A DNA stretch of 64,000 nt from positions 18,825,323 through 18,889,322 of the forward strand of contig NC_058064.1 in assembly GCF_020085105.1 (NCBI RefSeq), in the 5' to 3' direction. This document shows positions 43,961-56,927 of the stretch, in pieces. Under the pieces are notes generated by a model. That model worked only from the letters and a program-made list of their open reading frames with translations, did no database searches and had not been told where the DNA came from. The position numbers and the translations under genes were made by a program. How positions within the stretch are numbered: the stretch's first letter is position 1; each line of letters opens with the position of its first letter. Source of the DNA: Siniperca chuatsi. Taxonomy: Eukaryota; Chordata; Actinopteri; Centrarchiformes; Sinipercidae.

Positions 43961-45235
43961 CCTGCCTAACATCTGGGTCAGAGATAATAAAAGCATGACA
44001 TGTAATTTGGGAAATGCAAGTACAGTACAAGAGCGAAAGCCTGTTCATGATTATTTTCTTTGGGACACTCTTTTAGACTCTTTGATCTTATTTCTCAAGC
44101 ATATGCTAGTGAATTTTTCATGCATGCATCACAACATGCTAACAAGACCTCATTGCTGGCAATGAGGTCTCTCCCTCCCTCTCTTCATTTGAATGCATGC
44201 CTTGGATGGTGATGTTTTTTTCCTCTTGTCCAGGTTGGCAGAGCTGCAGCTATTTTTAGAAAGAGGAATTGCTTTGGGGAACCCCTATAAGTACAGCTGC
44301 CTGCCTCTCTGTCTCTCCCTTCTCTCCGAACACAGCATACGCTCTCATACAACACCTTAAATACAGATGTGCTGCTGCTCAGGGCAATCCCTTCCTGGGT
44401 TTTTCTGGGGCTATGGTGCATATACATTTCTTTTTATTTGCAGTAAGCAGCCAGAATCCTGTGAAAAATAGATTAAAAAAACGAGCGCTGAGAGCAGGCA
44501 GTATGGCCAGTACAAGCAGGTGTATCGGTTCGGGGAAACATATGCATTGCCTAAGGACCGTCTGTTCAAAAGTACAGATGATGTTTATCTTTGAAATGTG
44601 ACATTCTGAGCTGACATTAGCTGAGCCAGCTGCCGAGCTAGTGTGTCAGTCAGACGTTTGCACTTGGCACATGGCTGCTGATGGAGCTGTTGGATGCTCT
44701 GACATTCATATCAGGTGCTCACTCAAATAGTATTTGTCTGCAAAATAGCTTATGATGGATATCAATATCATGTAAATTCCCCAGCATTTCATTCACATGC
44801 TAGTTTGTTGGAAAATCAAACACAGATGGCAAGTGATTGCCAAAGGATGATGTATGTATGTGATTGGGTTTTCTTACCACTGACCCACAAAAACCACAAA
44901 TTTTGATGCAAATTTGAGATGGAGATTGTAAAAACATTGTGTCAAAACTCAGCTATTCAGGTAGCAATTTCTTTCTGACTTTAATTTATATTTATGTGGA
45001 ATCATTTTTTGACATGTCAGACAGCAGAGGAGGAATACAATGTGTGGAAGGGCAGTCCAACCGCTACAACAAAAGTTAAACAATTTTGTAGTAGAGGGAT
45101 CAGTATAGCTTTTTAGAGTTTTTAGGGATTTTTGCTTTATTTGATAGTTAACAGGACAGAAAGTTGACATGGTATGCATCCTAATTAACCAACTGAACCA
45201 CCACAATGCCTCATAGCTAAACAAAAGAGCTTAAA
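43961..45235. other. Intergenic stretch, no gene
   Basis: No exon, RNA gene or element with clear ends recognised. Confidence 0.5.
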
Positions 45236-45640
45236 GAGTCTACAGCCATGTTAGTGGCTCGGTGAGGCTGTACTTAGGCACAGCGGTGCTTTGAGCTAAA
45301 TGCTAACCTCAGGATGCTAACATGCTTACAATAACAATGTTTGCATGCTGATGTTTTGCAGGTAAAATGTTTGCCATGTCCACTGTCTTTGTTTTGGGTG
45401 TTAGCATGCTAACATTTGCTAATTAGCACTAAACACAAAGTATTGCTGAGGCTGATGGGAATGGGAATGTATGGGAGGAATTAGGATTTTGACCTGCTGT
45501 TGGTGCTGAAAAGTCAGGGGATCAACAAAATCCTTTGGTGATCATGAATGTCGTTACTAAATTACCAATAGTTGTTGAGATATTTAAGTCTGGTCCAAAG
45601 TGGTGGACAGACCGACATGATCACCCCTAGAGCTGCTAGC
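45236..45640 (+). mobile_element. Dispersed repeat family D, copy 1
   Basis: It starts gagtctacagccatgttag, continues with gctttgagctaaatgctaac, then ctaatta-gcactaaacac, and ends near accgacatgatcacccctag. The same order of blocks recurs at 53140 and in reverse at the window end. It is a common teleost repeat from memory; type unknown. No coding capacity. Confidence 0.7.
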
Positions 45641-48015
45641 ACCGCTAAAAACCCTTCCATATTTAAGAGTTGATAACATTGTGATTGGTGTTTTTGTCAG
45701 TCATTCTCCTCCTCCTGATCCAGAAACATTACCAAAGACAAATTCTTTGCATACATTGTCTCTCTCTGTTTCATTAATAGACTCCCAGGCCCTGTCTCAG
45801 GTGTCCCTCATTTAGCTTTCCATCGCCATAAAAACAAAAGCTGATCTAACGGTGGCGTAACACGGCACAGCTTGTTCAGATACAGTTTCACCACTGCAGC
45901 GTTTTTAACAGAGGCCTCAGACAGTAAGTGCTGCGGGTCTGTGTGTCCACAGCCAGGGCTGTTTGTCTGGTTTGACGACCCAGAAGCTCTGAAGGATGTT
46001 GGGGGTGCAGAGAGACTCTGATTAAGATTCTGTTAGCAGAGCCGCATCTCGTGTTCTGTCACTCTCCATCTCTACTGTGTACAGTTAACATTGTGTAAGG
46101 AAAAGCATTTCATCCAACGGATCAAACTAAATCAGTTTTCAGTGTTACGTTGTCCTGCTCTGTCTCTCTCACCTGTTGTCTCCTTGAGCCAGTTACCATC
46201 AACAGATTCCAGATTCCGTGTGTCTGTGAAAGATGCTCCAGCCCAGGACCCAGTTAGAGTTCCTTAAAGCTACCGTTCACTCCAGTTGGAACAAAGCATT
46301 TCCAAGGTAGGGTCGCACAAAAATGTTCTCAAATAGGATTTATTATGTAGTCACCAAGGTGACCCTATCTCTGACATCACCCTAGAAACATGGTCACAGT
46401 GATGGTGCTATTAAAAATCAACAGAGAAATATTGTGTCAGCGTACAAGCACCATATTCCCCCTTTGAAAGCATTTCTGTGATTCAACTTCTAAATAAGCT
46501 TCTTAGCTGCACTTATCAACATGCTTGTATTGACAATTGGTGAAATGACTCCAAATACATGCTAATGCTGCTCTGTGTCTGCTGGATGTGTAAATAAGCA
46601 ACTGTTTGCTAACACGTTAGCCATAATACTGTAAGTTTAAAAGTTGATAACATTTCAGCATTGTTTTTACAGTGTGTTTGCACAGCACCCAAGTGGCCAA
46701 AAAAAAAAAAGTTGGAGAGCTTACGAGAGACGGATTTAAACAAGTATATAGTCATGCGAGCTAATTGCTAACAATAACATGCTAACCTGCTTTACATGCA
46801 CTGACTTTATACTAGGTTGGAGGAGGGAATATTAGTCCAAGTAAACAACGTCTCTTTGTCTCTCTCCCTTTATCATCTTTCTTCTTGCTGGCACTCTCAG
46901 TCTGCATTAGTGGAGCATGCTGCTATAAATAGAGGAATCACGTTCACACTGGTGAAAACAGATTCCTTTTGTGTTTGAATTGTTGACATCTTTTTTTTTT
47001 TGTGATCATGATCAGGGTTTTTTGTCTCACCTGCACCGATCTCACCTCCTGTATCATCTCTTATTATTCAGCAAATAATCTAAACCTCCCAAAAATGGCT
47101 GGATGGGCTTTTTTTAATATTCAGCACCAAGGATTTAGTTTTTTCTCTGCCCCAGCAGAAGCCTTCAGAGAACTCTTCTGTCATATGACCACGGGTATAA
47201 AGACCACTACGTACTTGCACCCATCAATCCCCCAGTCTGTCCTTTCAAACCTCTCTGCTCCTGCCCACTCTCTGCCCGCTAATGAGCTCCCTGAACTGAA
47301 TTGAAAAGGCTTCAATGTTCCCATCCTGTACTCATGGAGGCTGAAGGTTTCTCCCACTTAGCCTCTGTGTACGGCTGCTGCCTGACTCCTAACTGCTCTG
47401 TTTGCATGTGCTGTCACTGAGACCGAAGGCTGAAACAACAGAGGAGAAGGAGAAGCGGTGTTGGTGCTAGAGAAGGAGGGCAGCAACCAAAGGAAGTCTG
47501 GCGATGACTCAGAGATTTTGAAGCGCTGCCTCCGCTGGTTGCCAGCCTGCCTGTCTGTGTGGCCGACAATCTTGCTGACTCCTCAGCGCCTTATCAGACA
47601 CCTCTGTTGGTCTCTGCTCGATCTGGTTACCCTCTGTCCTGACCCAGACAAAAACCTGCGAAAAAAAACCTGGGCCAGTTTAGGTGCGAATTCTATTAAT
47701 ATAAATAAAAGGAATATATTGTTTATATTTTATCATGCATTGGAAATTCATTTTGGCCTCAAAAAAGGAAACATCATAATGCATGATGCATTTTAAAACA
47801 TGAAGTGGTGCTGAAAGAGAGGAGAGCTTACAGTCACTTCAACCACATCAAGTGATGCTGAAATTTAAGAGTGAATTCCGTCACCTAAACAACATTAAAT
47901 ACATGCCTTATCCAGACAAAGCTGATTTAATCTATGTTGGCTGCATTTGCTTCTCTTGTCTGTTTGGTTTTCTCTGGTATAAAGCATCACCGAGCCAACA
48001 ATGTGCAACGTGCAA
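45641..48015. other. Intergenic stretch, no gene
   Basis: No gene supported. Short homopolymers occur (A12 near 46700, T11 near 46992). Confidence 0.5.
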
Positions 48016-48703
48016 GAGTTTGGCATTTTGGGAAATCTGCGTATTCGCTTTCTTGCAGAGAGTTAGATGAGAAGATCAAATGCCACTCTCTTATCTGTGC
48101 GTGGAGCTAGAGCCAGGAGGTGACTAGCTTAGCTTAGCATAAAGACTGGAAGCAGTGGGGAAACAGCTAGCCTAGCTCTCTCCAAAGCTTAAAAATCAGC
48201 ACCTTTAAAGCTCAATAACTAACATTAGTTTAATCCATACACAAACAGCAATGTACAAACAACAGTTTGTCATTTTACAGGACGTTACACGCTGTAACTA
48301 TTTAATGGAAAACAACAGTGGTTTGCAGGGACTACCTGGAGTCTTTTTGTCACCGTTAAGTTGCCAAGAAACCATTGGCGGCGCTGCACAGAAGCGCTGA
48401 GCTTACGTCTACGTAACGCCCTCTAAAACAACACAAATTGTCGTTTTTACATTTCTGTTTGTGTACAGAACAAATGAGACAGCGGATGTTAATGAATGAG
48501 CTTCAGAGATGTTACTTTTGTTACTTTTGGACGGCGCCAGGCTAGCTGGTTCTCCCTGCTTCTAGCCTGTATGCTAAGCTAGGCTAACCATCTCCTGGCT
48601 CTTGCTCCACACTGAACACATGAGAGTGGCATCGATCTTCTCATCTAGCTCCCACCAAGAAAGCGAATAAGCGCGTTTCCCAATATGTCACACTGTTCCT
48701 TTA
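48016..48703. mobile_element. Family A element copy 4
   Basis: It begins tttggcattttgggaaatct and attcgctttcttgcagagag, and ends cgaataagcgcgtttcccaa followed by tgttccttta, the inverted ends of the family. The inner blocks gcttagcttagcataaagac and tatgctaagctaggctaacc are present. The most complete copy in the window. Confidence 0.8.
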
Positions 48704-50904
48704 ACTGTAACTTCATTATTACACAAGCTACCATGGCTGAAGCCATTTGGGAAGGTGCAGTTCTTCTACTGGCCTCTCGATGCTGGCTCCAAGGTACTGC
48801 AAATGTATTGGATTGAAATGGTGAACTCCTAGCCTGTCTCTTTAAAAAGAATCTATAGATTTTTTCCACAGGACATTTGGGTTTTAAGTAGCTAGTGTCT
48901 TTTGGTGGCTACATTCAAAATCAACTATTATGCTTACCATAAATTTTAGGGACTCACAAGAGACAGATTTTTATGACTTTTAGTCCTTTGTATGGTCCAA
49001 AAACAATCTGAGTTACATTAAGCCACATACAGACGTATGTTCTGCAGTGTTTGCTTGATTGACAGGTGCCTCAGCAAATCACTTGCTGCTGCTTACTTAT
49101 CCCTAAGTTTCCTGAAATGCTCAAATTTTCTGCCCTCAAACAAACTGCACAATGGCAGCAAACAGTGAACCCAAATCCCAGCTTTAAAGTGAGAGGGAAA
49201 AAGCAGGTAGAAATTAGTGGCAAACATCTTCGCCAGCAACTACTGTTCAGGTCTCCATTAGCGAGGCAGAGCCAGACAGTGTACAGTACATCTGTGGTTG
49301 TACCTTAGTGGCGGCTTCCTGTTGTAAATCTGACGCATGATGCTGCTGCAAAAGAGAAAAGTGTTCAGTTAACTTTCCTTTGATTAAAATCTGTATAACT
49401 GTTAGACGTGGGTTGATAGAATCCACTTTTTGCTGTGTGGCTCTCTGCCATCAGGTGACATCTTTTGCAATATGATGAAAACACCAAAAGTAAGAGAAGA
49501 CAAGACATGTCAGCTATGCCGGTGAGAATAAAGACCTTCTAAAAACAGTCCAGAAATGGAAGCGAGAAAAAAAACAGAATAACATAACAATGACACTGAT
49601 GACTTTGAACTCTCAAACAGATGAAATCATTTTCACATTGACTGATGTGTCTCTTGTCTATTAATAGCAGCAGACAACACTGAAGTAGCCTTTTTGCAGG
49701 GGCGGGTTTAGAAACCTTTGAATGGAGGGAGCAAAACTACAGCCCAGTTTAAAAGAGGGGGGTCGCATTTTAAAATGAGTAATATTGTGTTAAGACTCAT
49801 ATTTCACCCTGGTTCTTGGCAATAATTAACTTTACAGTATCAATAGTTACATTGTTTATTTAGTGTAATAAATGAATGCCAAATAAACAACTTTAAATAT
49901 TCTAATATGAAATGATATGAATAAATAGCTGCTATTTGTAACTCCAAATGCCATGGGCATGGACAGATTATGAGACAGGACAGACATGTAAAAGGCCCCT
50001 CACACCTCCTATAGAAGACACAAAACGACATTTTCTCTTTGCGGTTGTTTTGTGTCTCTTAATAGTCGTTTCACTTTCCAACAAGAAATGTTAACAGTCA
50101 CAGGCTCTGGTCCAGGGGCCCTTGGCCCTGTACCTGGTAAACCCATTCAATAATCTATCTATGATAATAACAAGCCAGCTATGCAATACTTTCTGCGCCG
50201 CCTCTGCCTTTTTGCTAACAGACTACATTATTATATTGCTGAGGTTTTGCACAGGTCATACAGCAGGATTAAGTGTAGTTTATTGCCAGATATAAATGAT
50301 AAATGCAATAAAGGACAATGCATTTCTGGATTAACGGCAAAGCAGCATTCCGCTCTTATTTATGCCATGTAAAATGGTCGACAACAAACGCTGCAGTGAA
50401 ATTGTATGGCAAAGGCAGGGAATGTCAGATAAAAAGAAATTGGACGAGGACAAAAATGGGTCTCATGTTACCGACGGATAAACAGATGTAGTAAGATGTA
50501 GTCTCTGCCATTGTCGATGGAACACTGTAAGCTAACAATCAATGGCAGGATGACTCAGTGAGAGTGGATGAAGACCATGTGGGAGGACAGGTTAAGAGAG
50601 GGCGCTGCTGAGAGCTTTTGGACTGGGGAAGCGTTTCATTACCAAAGCTTCAGATGCTACTGTGGTACTGTGGTGCACAGTGGCTAGATACTGCAGTAGC
50701 AGTGTCTGGATTAAAGAAACAGAAGATTATTTTCATTGCCTTTGTTAGCCCACGGATGGTGGAAACCGTCAGGAAATATGGGTAGATAAATTGAGGTTCC
50801 AGATTGCATTACAACGCAGGGTCCAAAGAAAAAACTGATCAAAGGAAAGGTCAGCTTTCCCTGAGAGAGCATAGACCCCAAAACCATCCATGTGTCCCCA
50901 CGGG
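48704..50904. other. Intergenic stretch, no gene
   Basis: Nothing supported apart from generic low-complexity words. Confidence 0.5.
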
Positions 50905-50944
50905 ATCTAGCTCCCACCAAGAAAGCGAATAAGCGCGTTTCCCA
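50905..50944 (+). repeat. 40-base orphan end of family A element
   Basis: Identical over 40 bases (atctagctcccaccaagaaa and gcgaataagcgcgtttccca) to 48643-48682 in copy 4, but the flanks do not match. An isolated terminal fragment. Confidence 0.8.
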
Positions 50945-53137
50945 GCGCGTTAGCAGAAGCTCTAGGAGGAAGAGATACAAAAATGACACATTGTTTTGGA
51001 ATAGCAGGGACTATTTTTAAGGTAGTGGGTGATGTGTGCACAGCTACAATCCCTTTGTAGCAGATGAATACGTGGGTTCTCAGCTGAAAGGGTTCCAGAA
51101 ATAAATGTGGCTACTTCTATTATATTGATTTAATGGTTGTATTCTTAAAATGTACAGCCAATGTGCATGCACAGAACAAAAATGCAAACCACCGACAACT
51201 TCTTATTGCTAAAATATCCATTTTGAAGTCATACTATATACTATATGTTGTGTGTATGCATAGTGTATAATTTTAGTGTGTAGTTCACCAACTGACCAAT
51301 TTTACAAATCAAACAATCAATCGATGAATCGAGAAAATAATCAGCAGATTAATCCATGATGAAAATAATCAGTAGTATAACACTCACAGGGGACATTTTT
51401 CTGCATTGACTACTTTTACTTTTCCTACTTTAAGTACATTTTCCTGATTATACTTACATACTTATTATTACTTATTACTTATACTTATTTTAACAGACTA
51501 AAGGATCTGAATACTCCCTCCACCACTGATGGTAATTGCCTGCTACACATGGTAAGATGGTCATTGTGAACATGGTAGCACGCAACCACTACCATTTAAC
51601 ATTTACTTCACCACGACTGCTAAGGATCAAAAGCAAACGCTGGACCTCAACTTTGTTTAACTTTGTCTGTTTTACATGTGCATTTTTATTGGAGTGCACG
51701 TGTCAGTCATTGCACACTAGCTGCTTTATTAAACCCTTAATATCTCATCATTAGCTTCTACTCATACCAATAATAACAGTGAGTGTCCTCTCAGGTGTTA
51801 TTATTGGAATGATAATTGATGTTTTTCATGAAAGAAAATGCCTTGGTGGGCAGCTGTGTCATCTGTGACTCATTTTTCCCACTTTCACACTGGCCTGAGA
51901 TCTGAATCACTGCATGTGTTAGCTTTATTGTTTGTAGTGTACTTTATTCAGTTATACTTTACCCTGCTTGATAAACCATCAAGCAGCCTTCAGGTTTGCA
52001 GTGTTCAGCAGAGACTCTGTATGTAGCGTGAGAGCGCTCTGAAGGCCAGAGCCAGCCAACCACATGCCTGCAAACCGCCGCTGACAATGACCTCGCTCTA
52101 CCAAAACCAGCCGATGTGGCGTTTTTCATTGAACCTGAGGATTAGAAGCCCGTTGTCCCCCGTCTCCTCAGAGGCCCAGCCTGCTCTCCCTGTGTACAAC
52201 CGCTCACATGCTGACATTCAATGTTGCAGTTCATTGCCGTTCAAAGTTGTGAGGGGAAAGGGTCAAAAGCTTGATAATTATTTGTAATGTCACTCTCCAA
52301 GTTGTAATTCCAGTCAGGACAGCGACAATATCTCCTACTTGGTGAAAATAAAAATAGAAGTGTCAACAAACTGCGAGCTGTAGGCCGCAAAGCCTCCATC
52401 ACTGACATCTACATGAAATTCCATATTACAGCCTGGTATCACCAAATGGCGTATGAATAACACGCCAATGTCTTAACTTGTTTTGTGTGTTATAACAACG
52501 CATTTATTGCTTTATGCGTGCCATCTCATGCCATTTTGTCTGTAGTGACTTACTGTATAATCTGCAGACACAGTGTGTCATTTTACACGCGAATGTCATA
52601 GTGAAAAAATATCAGGTGATGTAATATAGATAACGACAAAGTCTGCGCAGGGACGAGGTCGGGGTGGATGGATGGGTATTTTTTAAACAACCTCTATTTT
52701 ATTTATTTCTTATTTTAACTTACATATGTAAGTTAACTTACGTAACGTATTTAACTTATGTACTTATTTTAACCCAAACTGTGATCTTTTCCTAAACCTA
52801 ACCATGTAATTTTGGTGCCTAAACCTAATCAAAACAAATGTCCCAAACTCATGAAATTCGCCATCTCTAACGTCGTAAAATGACACATGAAGAGTATAAA
52901 ATGCTATGTACGGCGTGCAACTTAGACGCAATCCCATGATAGCATGTTGAATATTAACACTAATAGAATCTATTCAGCTAATTTAAAAGGAGCTATACCC
53001 GGTTTGTTAATGAACTGCACTAAAATAAACAATACCACAATATGATGGTCACCATCTTGGAATAATGGAGTGAACACTCCCAAATTGGAATAACGGGAGG
53101 TTTTTCTGTTCTTTCCATTCTGCCGTTATTACATGAA
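50945..53137. other. Intergenic stretch, no gene
   Basis: No exon or element with clear boundaries recognised. Confidence 0.5.
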
Positions 53138-53520
53138 TGCAGTGTTAGGCACTTTGAGCTAAATGCTAACGTGCTAACATGCTCACAATGACAATGCTAA
53201 AGTACTGATGTTCAGCGGGTATAATGTCGCAGCAGGTAATATTTACCCTGTTCACCATCTAAGTTTAGCATGCTAGCAGGCTAACATTTGCTAATTAGCA
53301 CTAAACACAAAGGAGCCTACAGCTGAGGCTGATGGTGATGTCATTAGTTTTGTAAGTGTTTAGTCAAAAACCAAAGTGTTGGACAAATTGAAATTTTTAC
53401 CTGATGATGGCGCTAGAGGAAAAGTCAGGGGATCATCAAAGACAGTGGGACTCATCGTCTGGGGGCCATGAATGTCTGCGAAGCGACGACCGACATGGCA
53501 CTAGCATGACTAAAAAATAA
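53138..53520 (+). mobile_element. Dispersed repeat family D, copy 2
   Basis: It begins gcactttgagctaaatgct, has gctaacatttgctaattagc and actaaacacaaaggagccta, then ctgatgatggcgctagagga and aaagtcaggggatcatcaaa. Same order as copy 1 at 45.2 kb. Confidence 0.7.
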
Positions 53521-54710
53521 ATAAAATGTAGTCTGTAATTTTCCGATTTTTCCAAGCTTTGCGTCCATTTTGCTTTTATGTTTGCTCATATTTTTTATCG
53601 ACGAGATGATGACATGATCCATGAATTAGCCACAGCCAGGTTAAAAAAAGCCCAGCTGCTGTTGTTGTTGTCTGAGCGGTTATGAATGGATTCATGTGCC
53701 TGTGAAGCTGCTCATGGATGAGCCTTGGCACTCCACCGTTCACGTCTAATGGATTCACGAGTGGCTCTGTAAATAGGCCAGGCCATGAATAATGCATGGA
53801 GGTAAAATTTAAAAAATGACTTCCGGCTTCAATGAGGCTTCACTAAAACTCTGCTGCTTTTGGAGGAAGTCAGAGGCAGATTCTCAAGGTCTTTACAAGA
53901 GCTGAAATATTTTTGTTCAGCCCGTTCTTCAAAACACTTCTGTCTTAAAAGCAGTTTGTGCAACATGCCTGCTTCCTGGTGTCAACAAATTATTCTTGGC
54001 TTAATTTTACTCTTGTTCTTTATTTACACTGATGTGTGAGGGCTTTAGGGAGTGACAGTCTGGAGACTGAACCTCCAGAGCTTTTTTAATCCTCTCTGAA
54101 TATTTGTGACTCAACAGTTCTGTTGTATCTCTACAGTACTGATACATTTTATGCATCACATTTAATTAAATGTATTTTCATTTCCCTTGTCATTTTAGGG
54201 ATCTAAAGTCGTTGTATAATGTTTCATCGTGTTTTGCTCTTGATGTCCTGTAGGCTATGTTCACACTGCAGCTGGAAATATCCCAGCTTTGACTTTTTCA
54301 CCCTCGTACGTGACACAGATTGGACGTGTCTTTAATGAAAGTGAACGGTAAACCGCTGCATTGAGTCACTCTGGAAGTAAATATGTAACATGCACATGCA
54401 TACACAGATTTCAATAATTGCTTTACATTTCAAATAGTAACTTTCTAAATGGCCTTTTAATATTTTCACAGTCATCTTGGTCAACCTATGTCACAGATTA
54501 CTGTCAGCAGAGCAGGGTTTACAGGAGTGATGCTGGGTAACAGGCGAGCGGGCCTGTTATTCCACTGCCCAGCGAGTGTGGTGACACATTGTAGTGACAG
54601 TGGTGAATAGGATTACAGAGCAGCTTGACGGCACAAACCAGAGCTCTGGACGAGAGGCCTTTTCATTTCACTGTAGAGCTATTTTTAAGTGCTGTCAAAC
54701 CTGCCTGCAG
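53521..54710. other. Intergenic stretch, no gene
   Basis: Nothing supported. Confidence 0.5.
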
Positions 54711-54783
54711 AGTGTGTGTGTGTGTGTGTGTGAGTGTATATGTGTGAGTGAGTGAGAGAGAGAGAGAGAGAGCGAGAGAGAGG
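54711..54783. repeat. (GT)n(GA)n compound microsatellite
   Basis: GT units pass through gagtgtat interruptions into GA units. Confidence 0.95.
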
Positions 54784-55342
54784 TGTCTTAATGATAATGA
54801 AAATGCCATAATTTTGTAATGATGACAGGGAAGGATTGAACCCTCTCTGTTTTTGTTTTTTTTTGCACATAGTCACATTCTTTCTTTGTTCCCAGTGTGT
54901 GATTTCTCTATATGCAACATTAAGTCTATTTTCCCTCTCATTAAGTCAGTTGGAGCTTTGGGGGGATGAACACACAGTTCCTGGGGTGTCCTATGGAGTA
55001 GCCGCTCCTGGAACATTGCAGCTATATCCATTTTAGGACCTAAAATTAGATCTTATGTTCATTTGTAAAATATCACAAAATAGAAGACTTGTTTAGTGAA
55101 AGTGTAATCAATTTGTCACCCAACAACTTACAGTGATTTCCTTTAACTCTGTAATACCCCTGCACATGCCATATCTTTCAGGTTTCAGTTGTATACTCTG
55201 TTGTGCATTGTGCCTGGATTATTTTTTTATAATGATGCATTCTTTTTGAAAATGACCACAAAAACCAAAAAGACACAGGCCTAATTTATTAATACATACA
55301 GTATATGTATGTCCACACTGACCCCCTGGATGGAGACAGGGG

Positions 55343-55444
55343 TCACTGGTGCCTTGGCCCTACGTAAGTCTACAACCAGCTCCTTTGATGCGACAAAGTC
55401 AAAGGAGCTGGTTGTAGACTTACGTAGGGCCAAGGCACCAGTGA
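55343..55444. repeat. Perfect 46-bp inverted repeat with 10-base loop
   Basis: Arm 55343-55388 (tcactggtgccttggccc...) and arm 55399-55444 are exact inverse complements; the loop is tgcgacaaag. The right arm reads in the LINE coding frame (SKELVVDLRRAKAP), so the left arm looks like an inverted copy made at the truncated 5' end. Confidence 0.95.
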
Positions 55445-56417
55445 TTCTGAGGACTACAAGAACCTGGGAGTACACATGGACAATAAACTGGACTGGGCTC
55501 AGAACACTCAAGCTCTGTACAGGAAGGGCCAGAGCCGCCCCTATTTCCTGAGGAGGCTGAGGTCCTTCAACATCTGCCGGACAATGCTGAGGATGTTTTA
55601 TGAGTCTGTGGTGGCCAGTGCTATCCTGTATACTGTTGCATGCTGGGGCAGCAGGTTGAGGGCAGCGAACGCTAACAGACTCAACAAACTGATCCGTAGG
55701 GCCAGTGACATTGGGGGGGTGGAGCTGGACTCTCTGGCGGTGGTGTCAGAGAGGAGGATGCTGGCCAAACTACATGCCATCTTGGACAGTGTCTCCCACC
55801 CACTCCATGACGTGCTGGTCAAACAAAGGAGTACCTTCAGCGGAAGACTCATCCCCCCAAAATGCACCACAGAGCGCCACAGGAAGTCATTCCTGCCTGT
55901 GGCCATCAAACTCTTTAACTCCTCCCTCTAAGTGTCGGGGAAACTGGCACTGATATTTCTCAACTGGACATTGGATCATTAACATTACTGCAATACCTGA
56001 AATATTATGCAATAATCTCAATATTCTCATACGCCTGTGCAATATACTCTGTTCTCAGTTTAATTATTCCATGTTTGTTGATATTTATTAAACTATATTA
56101 CTGCTGTGCAATATCCACGGCCTAATAAGCTGGTTAAATCTGCTACACTCAACTTGACAGTACACATGATTGCACTACTATTGTTTATATTATTACATTG
56201 TACTGTACACTTAGCTTTATACTTCATACCCACTTGTACTCATTTTGATTAAGTGTATTATAGTGTATCATATTTCGATTTGCTTGCAGACTTATTTATT
56301 ATTATGTCTATTTCTATTCTATTAGTACTTCTTCTCCTGTGTAGCCTGATAGTGAGCAGCTGTAACAAAGAGTTTCCCCTCGAGGATCAATAAAGTATTT
56401 CTGATTCTGATTCTGAT
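55399..56417 (+). mobile_element. 5'-truncated Rex/Babar-like non-LTR retrotransposon
   Basis: The frame 55476-55931 encodes the C-terminal end of a fish LINE polyprotein: YFLRRLRSFNICRTMLRMFY, ESVVASAILYTVACWGSRLR and TTERHRKSFLPVAIKLFNSS L-stop. A preceding fragment (SKELVVDLRRAKAP) is in a different frame. A non-coding tail of about 490 bases ends with agtttcccctcgaggatcaa, taaagtatttctgattctga. The reverse transcriptase core and endonuclease are absent. I place it in the CR1-group (Rex1-like) from memory. Confidence 0.8.
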
Positions 56418-56874
56418 ATTACACATGCATATTCATATAGCTTTTAATAGAACTAGCAGTCTGTGAAAGTTCTGCTTAATGCTAGTGTCCGGGGCAGAAC
56501 AGTGAGTGGTAAACAGTTAAAGACAAAACTGAGTAATTGAGCTTATCCCTGGAAATAGAAAGTTATGGAGAGTTGAAATGGCAAACAATTAGCATTAGCA
56601 AACATTTGCCTATTTTGTATCCAGCAGATACAGAGCAACATTAGCATTCATTTGGAGTTGACTCCTGGCAAATGTAAGGCCAGCATTCACTCTCCTTTAA
56701 GCTCTGCTTTGGTCTCCACCAACTGCTGAGAAAAATGTCTAGCTCTTTAGCTGCTAAACGGTCCGCTTGCTTCACCAGCTAGTTGCTAACTGTGTTGCCA
56801 TTTATGCTGAGCAGTGGGTTTATCAGAGCTTTTTCACTGAATACAGCTACCTGTTGCTGCAGGAATTGAGAGTG

Positions 56875-56927
56875 ATCAGAAATCAGAATCAGAAATACTT
56901 TATTGATCCCCGAGGGGAAACTCTTTT
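56875..56927 (-). repeat. LINE 3' tail fragment, minus strand
   Basis: atcagaatcagaaatacttt and attgatccccgaggggaaac is the reverse complement of the tail at 56369-56417. No coding part is attached. Confidence 0.8.

Larger units (their letters stand above)
55225..56520 (+). repeat. Dispersed repeat family C, copy 2, split by a LINE
   Basis: The left part (55225-55317) has ttctttttgaaaatgaccac and the right part (about 56416-56520) has catattcatatagcttttaa, a tgctagtgtc block and gtgagtggtaaacagttaa. Together they follow the order seen at 43055-43210, with the LINE between them. Confidence 0.6.

Noticed and set aside
54685..54876. Open frame with Ser-Leu and Thr-His runs
   Set aside because: It is a translation of the (GT)n(GA)n microsatellite.
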